Shown here in pieces: positions 31,300-37,418 of a stretch of DNA of 38,731 nucleotides. Position numbers and translations under genes: made by a program. Position 1 is the first letter of the stretch. Every line of letters begins with the position of its first letter. The DNA is from a virus: the IMG/VR virus record IMGVR_UViG_3300031227_000154, positions 1 through 38,731 of that record; one strand, given 5' to 3'. The notes below the pieces were generated by a model. That model was given only the letters and a program-made list of their open reading frames with translations, had not been told where the DNA came from and made no database searches.

Positions 31300-31919
31300 A
31301 GGTGTTGAACTTGTATGCCGGGATCGGGGGGAATCGAAAACTTTGGAAAGGTGTAGATGTAACAGCAATAGAAATGAATCCGAAGATTGCAGCCATATAC
31401 CAAGACTTCTTCCCAGATGATAAAGTTGTAGTCGGTGATGCTCACCAGTATTTACTTGAACATTTTGCAGAATATGATTTTGTGTGGTCTAGCCCGCCTT
31501 GTCCTACCCATAGTAGATTTAATCTTCTAAGTAACGTTCAAGAAGGTAAGAGTGTAAAATACCCGGAAATGGCGTTATATCAAGAAATACTCTATCTAAA
31601 ACATTGGTATAAGGGAAAATGGTGTGTAGAGAATGTTATCAGTTACTATGAACCGTTAATAAGACCACATGAGATAAATAGTCATTATTTTTGGAGTAAC
31701 TTTCATATATCTAATATTCCCAACAAAAAAAGAGGTATCAGGGGACAACATAAGGATTACCGTGAAACTTTATTGAAACAAGATGGCATTGACGTAGATC
31801 ATTACAAGATAACAAAACAGTTAAAACATAAAATCCTAAATAATTGTGTTGAACCACAAACTGGTCTACACATATTAAATGAATCAAAAAGAGAAGTGCA
31901 GCCAGATATGTTTAAGTAA
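31296..31919 (+). CDS. C5-cytosine DNA methyltransferase, short form, 207 aa
   Basis: Methylates cytosine C5 in DNA. SAM motif I is NLYAGIGGNRK (5-15). Motif IV is SSPPCPTHS with the catalytic cysteine at 69, and motif VI ENV is at 112-114. Ordinary enzymes of this group exceed 300 residues; this one has a very small target-recognition region, and the C-terminal motif is represented by NCVEPQTGLHI. It is the second methylase of the genome and has no obvious restriction partner, so anti-restriction is the likely purpose. Confidence 0.85.
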   Translation: MKVLNLYAGIGGNRKLWKGVDVTAIEMNPKIAAIYQDFFPDDKVVVGDAHQYLLEHFAEYDFVWSSPPCPTHSRFNLLSNVQEGKSVKYPEMALYQEILYLKHWYKGKWCVENVISYYEPLIRPHEINSHYFWSNFHISNIPNKKRGIRGQHKDYRETLLKQDGIDVDHYKITKQLKHKILNNCVEPQTGLHILNESKREVQPDMFK

Positions 31920-31928
31920 AGGGGAATA

Positions 31929-32303
31929 ATGGCAAAGAAACGAACACTTAAAAGATGGAAGTTTTTAGCATGGCAAGCACTCAGCCGGAAGAAACGAAGT
32001 ATTGGAGTTTGTCAAAGGTGTGGCAAGCCAAAAGAACCCAAGAACCTAGACGGACATCATATAATCCGTAGAAGTAAAGGCAACTATGCTATGTTCTGTG
32101 AAGATAACATAATAGTTTTATGTGATTATTGTCATAGAAGATGGTGGCATGGTATATCAACTTGGGATGAGCAGAGAGATTTAGTATCTAAGACTATTGG
32201 GTTAGATCGATATGAAGAACTAAAGAGTTTGTGCCAAGCTACAATAAAGTATAAAGATTATGATTATGAAGAAATGATAAAAAGGTGGACAACGGATGGA
32301 TGA
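31929..32303 (+). CDS. HNH protein with zinc-finger cysteines, 124 aa
   Basis: The basic N-terminus (KKRTLKRWKFLAWQALSRKK) leads into a cysteine pair CQRCG, then the HNH segment LDGHHIIRRSKGN, then LCDYCHRRWWHG. This Cys4-supported beta-beta-alpha metal motif is found in NinG/Rap-like and small phage HNH nucleases. It lies directly after the C5 methylase. It could be a recombination nuclease or a small endonuclease; the fold is clearer than the role. Confidence 0.75.
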   Translation: MAKKRTLKRWKFLAWQALSRKKRSIGVCQRCGKPKEPKNLDGHHIIRRSKGNYAMFCEDNIIVLCDYCHRRWWHGISTWDEQRDLVSKTIGLDRYEELKSLCQATIKYKDYDYEEMIKRWTTDG

Positions 32304-32430
32304 GTTTAAATTTGACGAACTATCAGAGTTAGTAAGACAAGGTATAAAAATAATGAAGTTAGGTATATCTGATGAAGAGAAGTCGGATAGGATAGTCGAG
32401 TTGATAGAACAATATAGAAAGGTGAAATAA
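32296..32430 (+). CDS. Hypothetical acidic protein, 44 aa
   Basis: Overlaps the HNH gene by eight bases, starting at ATG 32296. An acidic helical product (MDEFKFDELSELVRQGIKIM, KSDRIVELIEQYRK). No family recognised. Confidence 0.6.
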   Translation: MDEFKFDELSELVRQGIKIMKLGISDEEKSDRIVELIEQYRKVK

Positions 32431-32432
32431 TT

Positions 32433-32609
32433 ATGGATAAGAAAAAAAGTAACTGTATCATTAGTATCTATAGTCGTGTCACAGGTTACTTCCAACCTTT
32501 AGTTCAATGGAATCCCGGTAAAACCAAAGAGTTTCATGATCGCAAAGAATATAACCTGAAAGGAGCAGAAAATGGAAAACAAAGAGAAGATAAACCTGAT
32601 AACAAATGA
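32433..32609 (+). CDS. Stand-alone glycyl-radical-type peptide resembling NrdD C-terminus, 58 aa
   Basis: The segment IYSRVTGYFQPLVQWNPGK with following EFHDRKEY resembles the C-terminal glycyl-radical loop of some class III (anaerobic) ribonucleotide reductases, where an RV-x-GY motif carries the radical glycine; here that would be Gly18. No catalytic NrdD body, activase or other reductase gene is in the window. By analogy with GrcA/YfiD, which replaces a damaged radical domain of pyruvate formate-lyase, it may be a spare radical domain for the host reductase. The C-terminal 16 residues are polar and overlap the next gene. Confidence 0.62.
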   Translation: MDKKKSNCIISIYSRVTGYFQPLVQWNPGKTKEFHDRKEYNLKGAENGKQREDKPDNK

Positions 32610-32742
32610 GCTTTTACCAAAGATAAAGAAACTGCTGATACAGGAAATTAATCTTGGTAATAGAAGCGAAGCTGACAGGCATTGGAAAGCCTATTGGGAG
32701 TATGTAGAGTTAAAGAATGAGTATAGATTGGGGAGTAAATAA
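32572..32742 (+). CDS. Hypothetical helical protein, 56 aa
   Basis: ATG 32572 has AAAGGAG upstream within the end of the previous gene, overlapping it by 38 bases in another frame. Helical and charged (ITNELLPKIKKLLIQEINLG, DRHWKAYWEYVELKNEYRLG). The stop shares a base with the next ATG. No family recognised. Confidence 0.6.
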   Translation: MENKEKINLITNELLPKIKKLLIQEINLGNRSEADRHWKAYWEYVELKNEYRLGSK

Positions 32743-32963
32743 TGGATTGGGTAGCCGGGATATTAGAACTTACAGCACTATATATAGTCGGGTGCAAAAA
32801 CAGATTCGGGTTTATCTTGAATGTATGTTGTGGTATTTGTTGGATTATATATGTTGTTATGAGTAAAGGATCGTATGGGCTGTTAATCGTAGTTGTTCCG
32901 GCACTATTTATTAACTGCATAAATTTCCTGAAATGGAGCAAAGATGAAAATCAAAACACATAA
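32742..32963 (+). CDS. Small membrane protein, PnuC-like pattern, 73 aa
   Basis: Three hydrophobic stretches: WVAGILELTALYIVGC, FILNVCCGICWIIYVVM and GLLIVVVPALFINCINFLKW. The repeated Trp-rich pattern resembles part of nicotinamide riboside transporter (PnuC)-type proteins, which are longer. It could be a half-size relative or an unrelated membrane protein. It overlaps the zincin gene by 20 bases. Confidence 0.6.
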   Translation: MDWVAGILELTALYIVGCKNRFGFILNVCCGICWIIYVVMSKGSYGLLIVVVPALFINCINFLKWSKDENQNT

Positions 32964-33234
32964 ATTTCGGCTAGGAAAATATCATATAGAGTTTGGTGGT
33001 AGGTTTGATGGTGCTACTGACGTTCCAGATGCTAGACCTTGGAATGAGCAAATCCATCTTATGCAGATATTAGACGGTAATAGTTTCAAGTCATTAAACT
33101 CGGCATTACACGAAGCTATGCACGCAGAAGGGATACCGGATAAATACTTGCATACTAAAGACGGATATTCAGATACAGAACGACTAACTCGTTTTTTATG
33201 GCGATTAGGATACAGAAAGGTTGGCGATAAATGA
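32944..33234 (+). CDS. Small putative metallopeptidase (HExxH), 96 aa
   Basis: Contains HEAMH (56-60) in the helix SLNSALHEAMHAEG, the zinc-binding and catalytic motif of zincins, with E79 in DTERLTRFLW as a possible third ligand. At 96 residues it is far shorter than most peptidases but similar in size to small phage metallopeptidase-like proteins. The N-terminal half is beta-type (KYHIEFGGRFDGATDVP). Substrate unknown. It overlaps both neighbours by a few bases. Confidence 0.68.
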   Translation: MKIKTHKFRLGKYHIEFGGRFDGATDVPDARPWNEQIHLMQILDGNSFKSLNSALHEAMHAEGIPDKYLHTKDGYSDTERLTRFLWRLGYRKVGDK

Positions 33235-34046
33235 AACCTAAAACAAGATACGGATTATTAATGGGTGATTTTCATTGTGGACATCTCGTTGGATTAACTC
33301 CACCGGATTGGCAGGTAAAATATTCACCTTTAAGTACCACTAAAAGACGTAAATGGGCTTATATTTGCCGAGCATTGTGGGGTGCTTTTGATGAGATATT
33401 ACACGAACTACCTAAGTTAGACTTTGTAGTTGCCAATGGAGATCTTGTAGATGGTAAGGGTAAGAAATCAGGTGGTACTGAATTAATAACAAGTGATATG
33501 AACGAACAATGTGATATAGCTATAAGCATCCTTAAATATGTTAAAAAGTTTTGTAAGAAAGATGCACCGTTTTTTGGTACTTATGGAACTGATTATCATA
33601 GTTCCGTTCAAGGTGATGAATGGGAGAACATAATAGCTAAAGCTGTTTTTGATAAAATCGGATCACATGAATGGATAGATGTTAATGGATGTATATTAGA
33701 TATTAAGCATAAAGAGGGTAGTAGTTCTGTTCCCTATAGCCGACATACTGCTCCGGCAAAGTCAGGTGTATGGAATAATATATGGGCTATGCGAGATGAA
33801 CAACCAAATTCAGATTTAATAATAAGAAGTCATGTGCATTATTACAGTTATTGTGAAACACCAGATTATGCAGCATTAACTCTTCCGGCACTTCAAGGTA
33901 TGGGAAGTAAGTTCGGAGCAAAACAATGTATCGCAACGGTAGATTGGGGAGTTGTGCTAATAGAGATATTTCCAGACGGACATTTTATGTTACATCCGAA
34001 ACTAAGAAAGATAAAAGAGCAAAAAACAAAGGCGGTGGTGATATGA
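33231..34046 (+). CDS. Calcineurin-like metallophosphoesterase, 271 aa
   Basis: Dinuclear metal phosphoesterase signature: GDFHCGH (12-18), NGDLVDG (69-75), an altered third motif GTDYHS (119-124) in place of GNHD/E, and SHVHYY (200-205). These supply metal ligands Asp13, His15, Asp71 and His residues. Possible substrates are nucleotides, nucleic acids or phosphoproteins; phage members are mostly uncharacterised. The variation GTDYH replaces the usual Asn ligand, so activity needs care. The end overlaps the next start (ATGA). Confidence 0.8.
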   Translation: MKPKTRYGLLMGDFHCGHLVGLTPPDWQVKYSPLSTTKRRKWAYICRALWGAFDEILHELPKLDFVVANGDLVDGKGKKSGGTELITSDMNEQCDIAISILKYVKKFCKKDAPFFGTYGTDYHSSVQGDEWENIIAKAVFDKIGSHEWIDVNGCILDIKHKEGSSSVPYSRHTAPAKSGVWNNIWAMRDEQPNSDLIIRSHVHYYSYCETPDYAALTLPALQGMGSKFGAKQCIATVDWGVVLIEIFPDGHFMLHPKLRKIKEQKTKAVVI

Positions 34047-34273
34047 AAAAGAAATCTATAGATGTAAGTGGTTGGAGAGAGTTGTTGGAAGATGTAGCAG
34101 TATCTACACCAGAAAAAGATTATCATAATGCTTCTTATATTGCGGGTGAACTTGGTGTAAACACTATGCTAGTCCGAAGGCGAATGAAAAAGATGCGAGA
34201 GACAAACAGAGTAGTAGCAAAACAGTTCAGGAATCCAGAAACAGGTAAAGTTGAATGGTATTACAAACAATAG
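34043..34273 (+). CDS. Winged-helix DNA-binding protein, 76 aa
   Basis: ATG 34043 is chosen because it is coupled to the upstream TGA with GGCGGTGGTG just before it. After a short N-terminus, NASYIAGELGVNTMLVRRRM gives a helix-turn-helix, and NRVVAKQFRNPETGKVEWYY is a beta-wing. A small transcriptional regulator is the probable role; the target is unknown. Confidence 0.65.
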   Translation: MKKKSIDVSGWRELLEDVAVSTPEKDYHNASYIAGELGVNTMLVRRRMKKMRETNRVVAKQFRNPETGKVEWYYKQ

Positions 34274-34281
34274 AGGTGGAT

Positions 34282-34410
34282 ATGGAAGCGATCAGAAAGA
34301 TATTTAAAGCCATATATTCGTTATTAGTTTTGTTTTGTCTTATATTTCTGTTTTGTATTGTGATGGTAACAAGTAAGTTACACAGTTTTTTCAAATGGAT
34401 TAATGGCTAG
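34282..34410 (+). CDS. Single-span membrane peptide, 42 aa
   Basis: AGAGGTGGAT precedes ATG 34282. A basic N-terminus (MEAIRKIFKAIY) is followed by a long hydrophobic helix (SLLVLFCLIFLFCIVMV) and a short basic tail. First of the accessory small-membrane-protein series. Function unknown. A 66-base gap after it shows weak inverted repeats but no recognisable RNA gene. Confidence 0.6.
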   Translation: MEAIRKIFKAIYSLLVLFCLIFLFCIVMVTSKLHSFFKWING

Positions 34411-34476
34411 GTTCTTTGCTGAGAGATCAGATCAGATTAAATGTCGAATCAGGCAGCCTAGTCACGAAAGGATGAG

Positions 34477-34629
34477 ATGATGAAAGAATATAAATATTTA
34501 ACTGAAATAAACAACCAATATACAATATCAATTCCTGAAAAAATACTAAATCAATTAACATTAACTGATAAATTACATATTTCTATTAAAGTTAAGGAGG
34601 ATAAACAATGGCTAAAGCTAAACAAATAG
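34477..34629 (+). CDS. AbrB/MazE-like small DNA-binding protein, 50 aa
   Basis: GAAAGGATG precedes the double ATG at 34477. The segment NNQYTISIPEKILNQLTLTDK followed by LHISIKV resembles the swapped-hairpin fold of AbrB/SpoVT and MazE antitoxin-type regulators. No toxin partner is recognisable downstream. It overlaps the next gene by 22 bases. Confidence 0.5.
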   Translation: MMKEYKYLTEINNQYTISIPEKILNQLTLTDKLHISIKVKEDKQWLKLNK

Positions 34630-34727
34630 AACAGATAGCAGAGATAATATATGATGAGACTAATTCTAAATGGGAAGTATGTCTCATGTGTGCTGAGAGG
34701 ATTTTTAATGAGGATTGGAGGGTGTAA
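34608..34727 (+). CDS. Small protein with CxxC, 39 aa
   Basis: AAGGAGGATAAAC gives a strong SD for ATG 34608. A helical N-terminus (KAKQIEQIAEIIYDE) and a cysteine pair (WEVCLMCAERIF). Its stop overlaps the next ATG by one base. No family recognised. Confidence 0.6.
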   Translation: MAKAKQIEQIAEIIYDETNSKWEVCLMCAERIFNEDWRV

Positions 34728-34963
34728 TGAAAGTTAAATGCTGTAGTTCTTGTAGAACAATATTCAACTGGTGGGATAGATGGTGTAAAGGTGGAATGTG
34801 CTGTTGCAAGCATTCATATATGATAGATACAGCAACAAATGAAGTCTGTAAAATGATTCAAGAGGAATTTATAACTATGAGTAAAGGTAAACAGATATTG
34901 GGGATTAGTCTTATGGAGATGAGAGAGATGTTTAATGAATGGGTTAAGGATTGGAGAAAGTAG
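34727..34963 (+). CDS. Cys-rich small protein, 78 aa
   Basis: Starts in the TAATG overlap at 34727. The first 30 residues hold seven cysteines (VKCCSSCRTIFNWWDRWC, then GGMCCCKHS), probably one or two metal sites. The remainder is helical (TNEVCKMIQEEFITMSKG, LMEMREMFNEWVKDWRK). It is the last gene before copy 2 of the repeated regulatory element. No family recognised. Confidence 0.65.
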   Translation: MKVKCCSSCRTIFNWWDRWCKGGMCCCKHSYMIDTATNEVCKMIQEEFITMSKGKQILGISLMEMREMFNEWVKDWRK

Positions 34964-34968
34964 TCTAT

Positions 34969-35016
34969 TCTATATATGTAATAATATAACAAAGAGTTGA
35001 TTTAGGTAGTATATAT
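34969..35016 (+). promoter_or_regulatory. Repeated AT-rich element (copy 2) before the accessory block
   Basis: Second copy of the element at 963-1009. The core 34992-35016 matches 23 of 25 bases, and the shared TCTATATAT starts each element. It separates the Cys-rich protein gene from a new block of small genes. Two copies at heads of gene blocks favour a shared promoter or regulator-binding site. Confidence 0.55.
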
Positions 35017-35038
35017 TAAATAAGGAATGGAGGAAATG

Positions 35039-35491
35039 ATGAACAGAAAAGAAGCTATTGAAATTGCTGAGAGGGAGTTACCTAAACCAAAGGATATTCT
35101 AAACGCAAATGATGTTCCTTTTAATTTTGGATTTGGATTTAATGAAATGAGATTTAAAGCCATACCTCTACTGGCGGATAAGATAATGCAATACGATGAA
35201 CTACTAGAACAGTATAAATGTCTATCCGAAGTAAGAACAAAAGAGTTTGATGGATTGATAACTGAAAATACTGAACTGCAACAAAAACTAGATAGGGTTA
35301 CAGAATCCGATGCTCACAGAGAAATGGATGTGTTTTACTGGAAAAAGAAATATGAATCTCTCCAAGATAGGGTGCTTGGGTTGGATATTGAATCTATATG
35401 TAATGAATTTGATATTTGGGGAGCAGACGAAGAAGGATTGATAAAAATACTTAAACAAAAAATACAAGAAGTAGTAGAACATCAAAACTGA
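35039..35491 (+). CDS. Coiled-coil hypothetical protein, 150 aa
   Basis: ATG 35039 is preferred because GGAGG (35029-35033) lies five bases upstream; in-frame ATGs at 35027 and 35036 are too close to their SDs. The N-terminus (RKEAIEIAERELPKPKDIL) is followed by a long coiled-coil helix (LLEQYKCLSEVRTKEF, TENTELQQKLDRV) and a helical C-terminus ending in LKQKIQEVVEHQN. No family recognised. First gene after element copy 2. Confidence 0.65.
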   Translation: MNRKEAIEIAERELPKPKDILNANDVPFNFGFGFNEMRFKAIPLLADKIMQYDELLEQYKCLSEVRTKEFDGLITENTELQQKLDRVTESDAHREMDVFYWKKKYESLQDRVLGLDIESICNEFDIWGADEEGLIKILKQKIQEVVEHQN

Positions 35492-35528
35492 TATATAAAG
35501 ATACAATTAAAGGGTTAAGGTGTCAATT

Positions 35529-35633
35529 ATGATAGATAGAATCATATTAAAACTACCTATAAGGATTATAGCACTACTGGTATTATTTGAACCTGTTAAA
35601 TGGTGGAGGAACTATGTTAAAAAATATCTATAG
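35529..35633 (+). CDS. Hydrophobic basic peptide, 34 aa
   Basis: TTAAGGTGTC lies upstream of ATG 35529. One hydrophobic segment (PIRIIALLVLFEPV) lies between basic residues, ending WWRNYVKKYL. It overlaps the next gene by 20 bases and contains that gene's GGAGG. Probably a membrane-associated peptide. Confidence 0.45.
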   Translation: MIDRIILKLPIRIIALLVLFEPVKWWRNYVKKYL

Positions 35634-35736
35634 AATAGCTATGGTAATTATCACATTAAGTATTTATGGTAAGTTAGGATATATAAATGAGACTTTGAGT
35701 GAGGTCTTAAAAGCGTTACAAACAATAGGAGGTTAA
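35614..35736 (+). CDS. Small membrane peptide, 40 aa
   Basis: GGAGG lies five bases before ATG 35614. An N-terminal hydrophobic helix (YRIAMVIITLSIYGKL) and a short amphipathic tail (ETLSEVLKALQTIGG), whose last codons include the SD of the next gene. Function unknown. Confidence 0.5.
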   Translation: MLKNIYRIAMVIITLSIYGKLGYINETLSEVLKALQTIGG

Positions 35737-35737
35737 T

Positions 35738-35866
35738 ATGTTATTATTGGGAATAGGTGCGATCGTAGGTAGTATGTTTCATGCAGGGTTTTGGATAACA
35801 CTAATGAGTAGTGTAGCTTTTTTCTATGGGGTAGAAGTAGCTAAACTTTTAGTATTGTTTAAGTAA
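35738..35866 (+). CDS. Small membrane protein, 42 aa
   Basis: AGGAGGTTAAT directly precedes ATG 35738, a perfect SD. Almost entirely hydrophobic with Gly and His (LLLGIGAIVGSMFHAGFWI, SVAFFYGVEVAKLLVLF), probably one or two membrane spans. Function unknown. Confidence 0.6.
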   Translation: MLLLGIGAIVGSMFHAGFWITLMSSVAFFYGVEVAKLLVLFK

Positions 35867-35876
35867 GGGAGATGTG

Positions 35877-36026
35877 ATGATAAATAAAGGATTAGGGAGC
35901 AGATTGAATGTTTGGAAGAATTGGTTGACTTGGAGTATATTGATTGTGTGTACGCTTATTCTCGTTGTTGGATGTTTTACTGGATGGATTTGGTGGGGGG
36001 TGTGGATATGTGGAAAATTATTTTAG
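35877..36026 (+). CDS. Small Trp-rich membrane protein, 49 aa
   Basis: AAGGGAGATGTG precedes ATG 35877. A basic N-terminus with three Trp is followed by a hydrophobic span (SILIVCTLILVVGCFTGWIW) and a short Trp-rich end. It overlaps the next gene by 19 bases. Function unknown. Confidence 0.55.
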   Translation: MINKGLGSRLNVWKNWLTWSILIVCTLILVVGCFTGWIWWGVWICGKLF

Positions 36027-36319
36027 TAATTATGATGTTGTTTTGTAGTGCCGGATATGGTTTAGAAGTTGGAGAAATGCAAAAGATAGGTATTATGGAA
36101 GTAGAATTTAATGGTTCAGGTTGGTTTAATAAGAAGGCCTCATACTCAACTGTTTTTGAGGTGATAGAAATAGAAAAGAAGGGAAAATACTCTAAAATAG
36201 AAGTCCATCATATCTCTGGAATTCCTGAACGATTTAAAGAAGAGGCAGAAAAATTAATTCCAGATTGGATAGAAAGTTCGAGAGTAAATTGGTTTGTAGA
36301 AACAACAAGAACAAAATAA
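36008..36319 (+). CDS. Exported hypothetical protein, 103 aa
   Basis: ATG 36008 is chosen because the product then starts with a signal-like sequence (MWKIILVIMMLFCSAGYG) just before a soluble domain; an in-frame TTG at 35912 would add a segment out of context. The soluble part is beta-rich (MQKIGIMEVEFNGSGWFN, STVFEVIEIEKKGKYS) with a helical tail (RFKEEAEKLIPDWIESS). A small periplasmic protein is likely. No family recognised. Confidence 0.6.
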   Translation: MWKIILVIMMLFCSAGYGLEVGEMQKIGIMEVEFNGSGWFNKKASYSTVFEVIEIEKKGKYSKIEVHHISGIPERFKEEAEKLIPDWIESSRVNWFVETTRTK

Positions 36320-36330
36320 AGGAGATAGAT

Positions 36331-36477
36331 ATGCCAGAATTACTTGACAAACTAGACGTATGGATGTTTGATAGAGGTGGAGAGAATTATATATTTGCTG
36401 TTATAGGCATAAGTTTTCTAATGTTGATATGGTTGATCGGATATTATTGTGGTAAAAACGAAGGGAGTGTCAAATGA
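36331..36477 (+). CDS. Small membrane protein, 48 aa
   Basis: AAAGGAGATAG precedes ATG 36331. A charged N-terminus (MPELLDKLDVWMFDRGG) and one membrane span (FAVIGISFLMLIWLIGYYC). Its stop overlaps the next start (ATGA). Function unknown. Confidence 0.6.
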   Translation: MPELLDKLDVWMFDRGGENYIFAVIGISFLMLIWLIGYYCGKNEGSVK

Positions 36478-36665
36478 AGTTTAAAGAATTTTTGTATTTC
36501 TATGGGTTTAAAACAGGTATAGCACTAATAATAGCACCGATAGCTTGGGATGTGTTAATGCTAGGTGGTAGGAGTGCTTTGATATGGTCGGTAGGTTGTG
36601 TTGGGATGTTAGTTCAGATTGTTGGTATTGTGTTGATGATGATTGGTGGGCGTGACAGTAAATAA
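36474..36665 (+). CDS. Small two-span membrane protein, 63 aa
   Basis: Coupled to the previous gene. Two hydrophobic helices (TGIALIIAPIAWDVLML and ALIWSVGCVGMLVQIVGIVL) separated by GGRS and ending in GGRDSK, giving a hairpin topology. The Gly-rich turns resemble small holin or antiholin-type proteins, but it lies far from the lysis genes; function unknown. Confidence 0.6.
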   Translation: MKFKEFLYFYGFKTGIALIIAPIAWDVLMLGGRSALIWSVGCVGMLVQIVGIVLMMIGGRDSK

Positions 36666-36679
36666 AAGGAGCGTGATAA

Positions 36680-36865
36680 ATGCCATTTACAAGATTCCCG
36701 GCACATAAGATAGACATAAAGAAAAGATCCTGTTTAACCTGTGGTAAGATGTTTACCAGCCAAAGTGCTGTAAACAGAAGATGTAAGAAATGTAAGTATA
36801 ACGCTAAAAAGATGGGTGATCTACCGGATAAGCTAACAGTACATAAATATAATGAATTAGGATAA
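36680..36865 (+). CDS. Small zinc-finger-like protein, 61 aa
   Basis: AAAGGAGCG precedes ATG 36680. A CxxC pair (KRSCLTCGKMF), then RRCKKCKYNAKK, form a four-cysteine zinc site in a strongly basic protein, suggesting nucleic-acid binding. It is the last gene before the terminase promoter. Role unknown. Confidence 0.65.
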   Translation: MPFTRFPAHKIDIKKRSCLTCGKMFTSQSAVNRRCKKCKYNAKKMGDLPDKLTVHKYNELG

Positions 36866-36872
36866 TATGATA

Positions 36873-36900
36873 TTGACTAAGTTGTTATATATGATATACT
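36873..36900 (+). promoter_or_regulatory. Sigma70-type promoter upstream of terS
   Basis: TTGACT (36873-36878), a 16-base spacer and TATACT (36895-36900), with TG one base upstream of the -10. The predicted start is near 36906-36908, at an ATG that opens a 17-codon ORF. The resulting short RNA ends at a strong intrinsic terminator. Confidence 0.7.
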
Positions 36901-36907
36901 TTGTTGT

Positions 36908-36961
36908 ATGGAGAAGTGTATCAACTTTAAACCTATAGGAGATAAGGCAACGCTTAGTTAA
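36908..36961 (+). CDS. Possible 17-aa leader peptide inside the terS leader
   Basis: ATG 36908 lies at the predicted transcription start and reads 17 codons (MEKCINFKPIGDKATLS), ending at TAA 36959-36961 inside the loop of the downstream terminator hairpin. Having no upstream SD, it could only be translated leaderless. The placement resembles attenuation leaders but may be coincidental. Confidence 0.25.
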   Translation: MEKCINFKPIGDKATLS

Positions 36962-36980
36962 GCTAGGTGTTGTCTTTTTT
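36946..36980 (+). terminator. Intrinsic terminator in the terS leader
   Basis: A continuous 12-bp stem (36946-36957 with 36963-36974, including several G-U pairs), a five-base loop and six T residues (36975-36980). It ends three bases before the terS ATG, so transcription from the promoter at 36873 would normally stop after about 75 bases unless antitermination occurs. Confidence 0.75.
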
Positions 36981-36983
36981 ATT

Positions 36984-37418
36984 ATGAAGAAGTTTCAAGA
37001 GGACAAAATCAAGGGAATAAACAGACTAAGAGATGGCAAAATATGTGTTCTCTGGGTTAAATATAATAAATCTGCAAAAGAACTTTCAGAAATCTACAAA
37101 TTAACGGAACGTCGTATACAGCAAATACTTAGAAAGAATCATGCTTTCGTGCCAATTGATAAAGAGTGGGAAAAAAAGAAACGCATAAAATGGATAGAAA
37201 ACCAGATAAACAAAAGAGAAGATAAAGGTGAACTATCTAGAAAAGATTTGGCTGATTTATACGAACAACACCGTAAGGAAATAGAAGGCGATAAACCTTT
37301 GATAGATAACAGCATTAACACTACATACCAAAAAGTAAAGGTGATAATTGATGATAACTCCAGAATTTCATCTGCACTCAAGTCAAGGATTAATCCTAAA
37401 CGACCCAAGCAGGTTTAA
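36984..37418 (+). CDS. terS: Small terminase subunit candidate, 144 aa
   Basis: Binds phage DNA and presents it to TerL. The N-terminal domain has a helix-turn-helix: SAKELSEIYKLTERRIQQIL (about 32-51). A charged helical middle (KKKRIKWIENQINKRED, RKDLADLYEQHRKEI) fits the oligomerisation domain of small terminases. It directly precedes and overlaps terL by 68 bases. No SD precedes ATG 36984; the upstream bases are the U-tract of the terminator, so expression may depend on readthrough and an atypical start, or a downstream start may be used. Confidence 0.72.
   Translation: MKKFQEDKIKGINRLRDGKICVLWVKYNKSAKELSEIYKLTERRIQQILRKNHAFVPIDKEWEKKKRIKWIENQINKREDKGELSRKDLADLYEQHRKEIEGDKPLIDNSINTTYQKVKVIIDDNSRISSALKSRINPKRPKQV

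Noticed and set aside
34404-34466. Possible tRNA-like or small RNA fold in the gap before 34477
   Set aside because: GGCTAG/CTAGTC pairing and a GTCGAATC segment recall a tRNA, but the length is too short and no proper anticodon or T-arm forms.
36265-36330. Longer start for the membrane protein at 36331
   Set aside because: The upstream in-frame codons lie inside the exported-protein gene, and a clear SD fits only the ATG at 36331.
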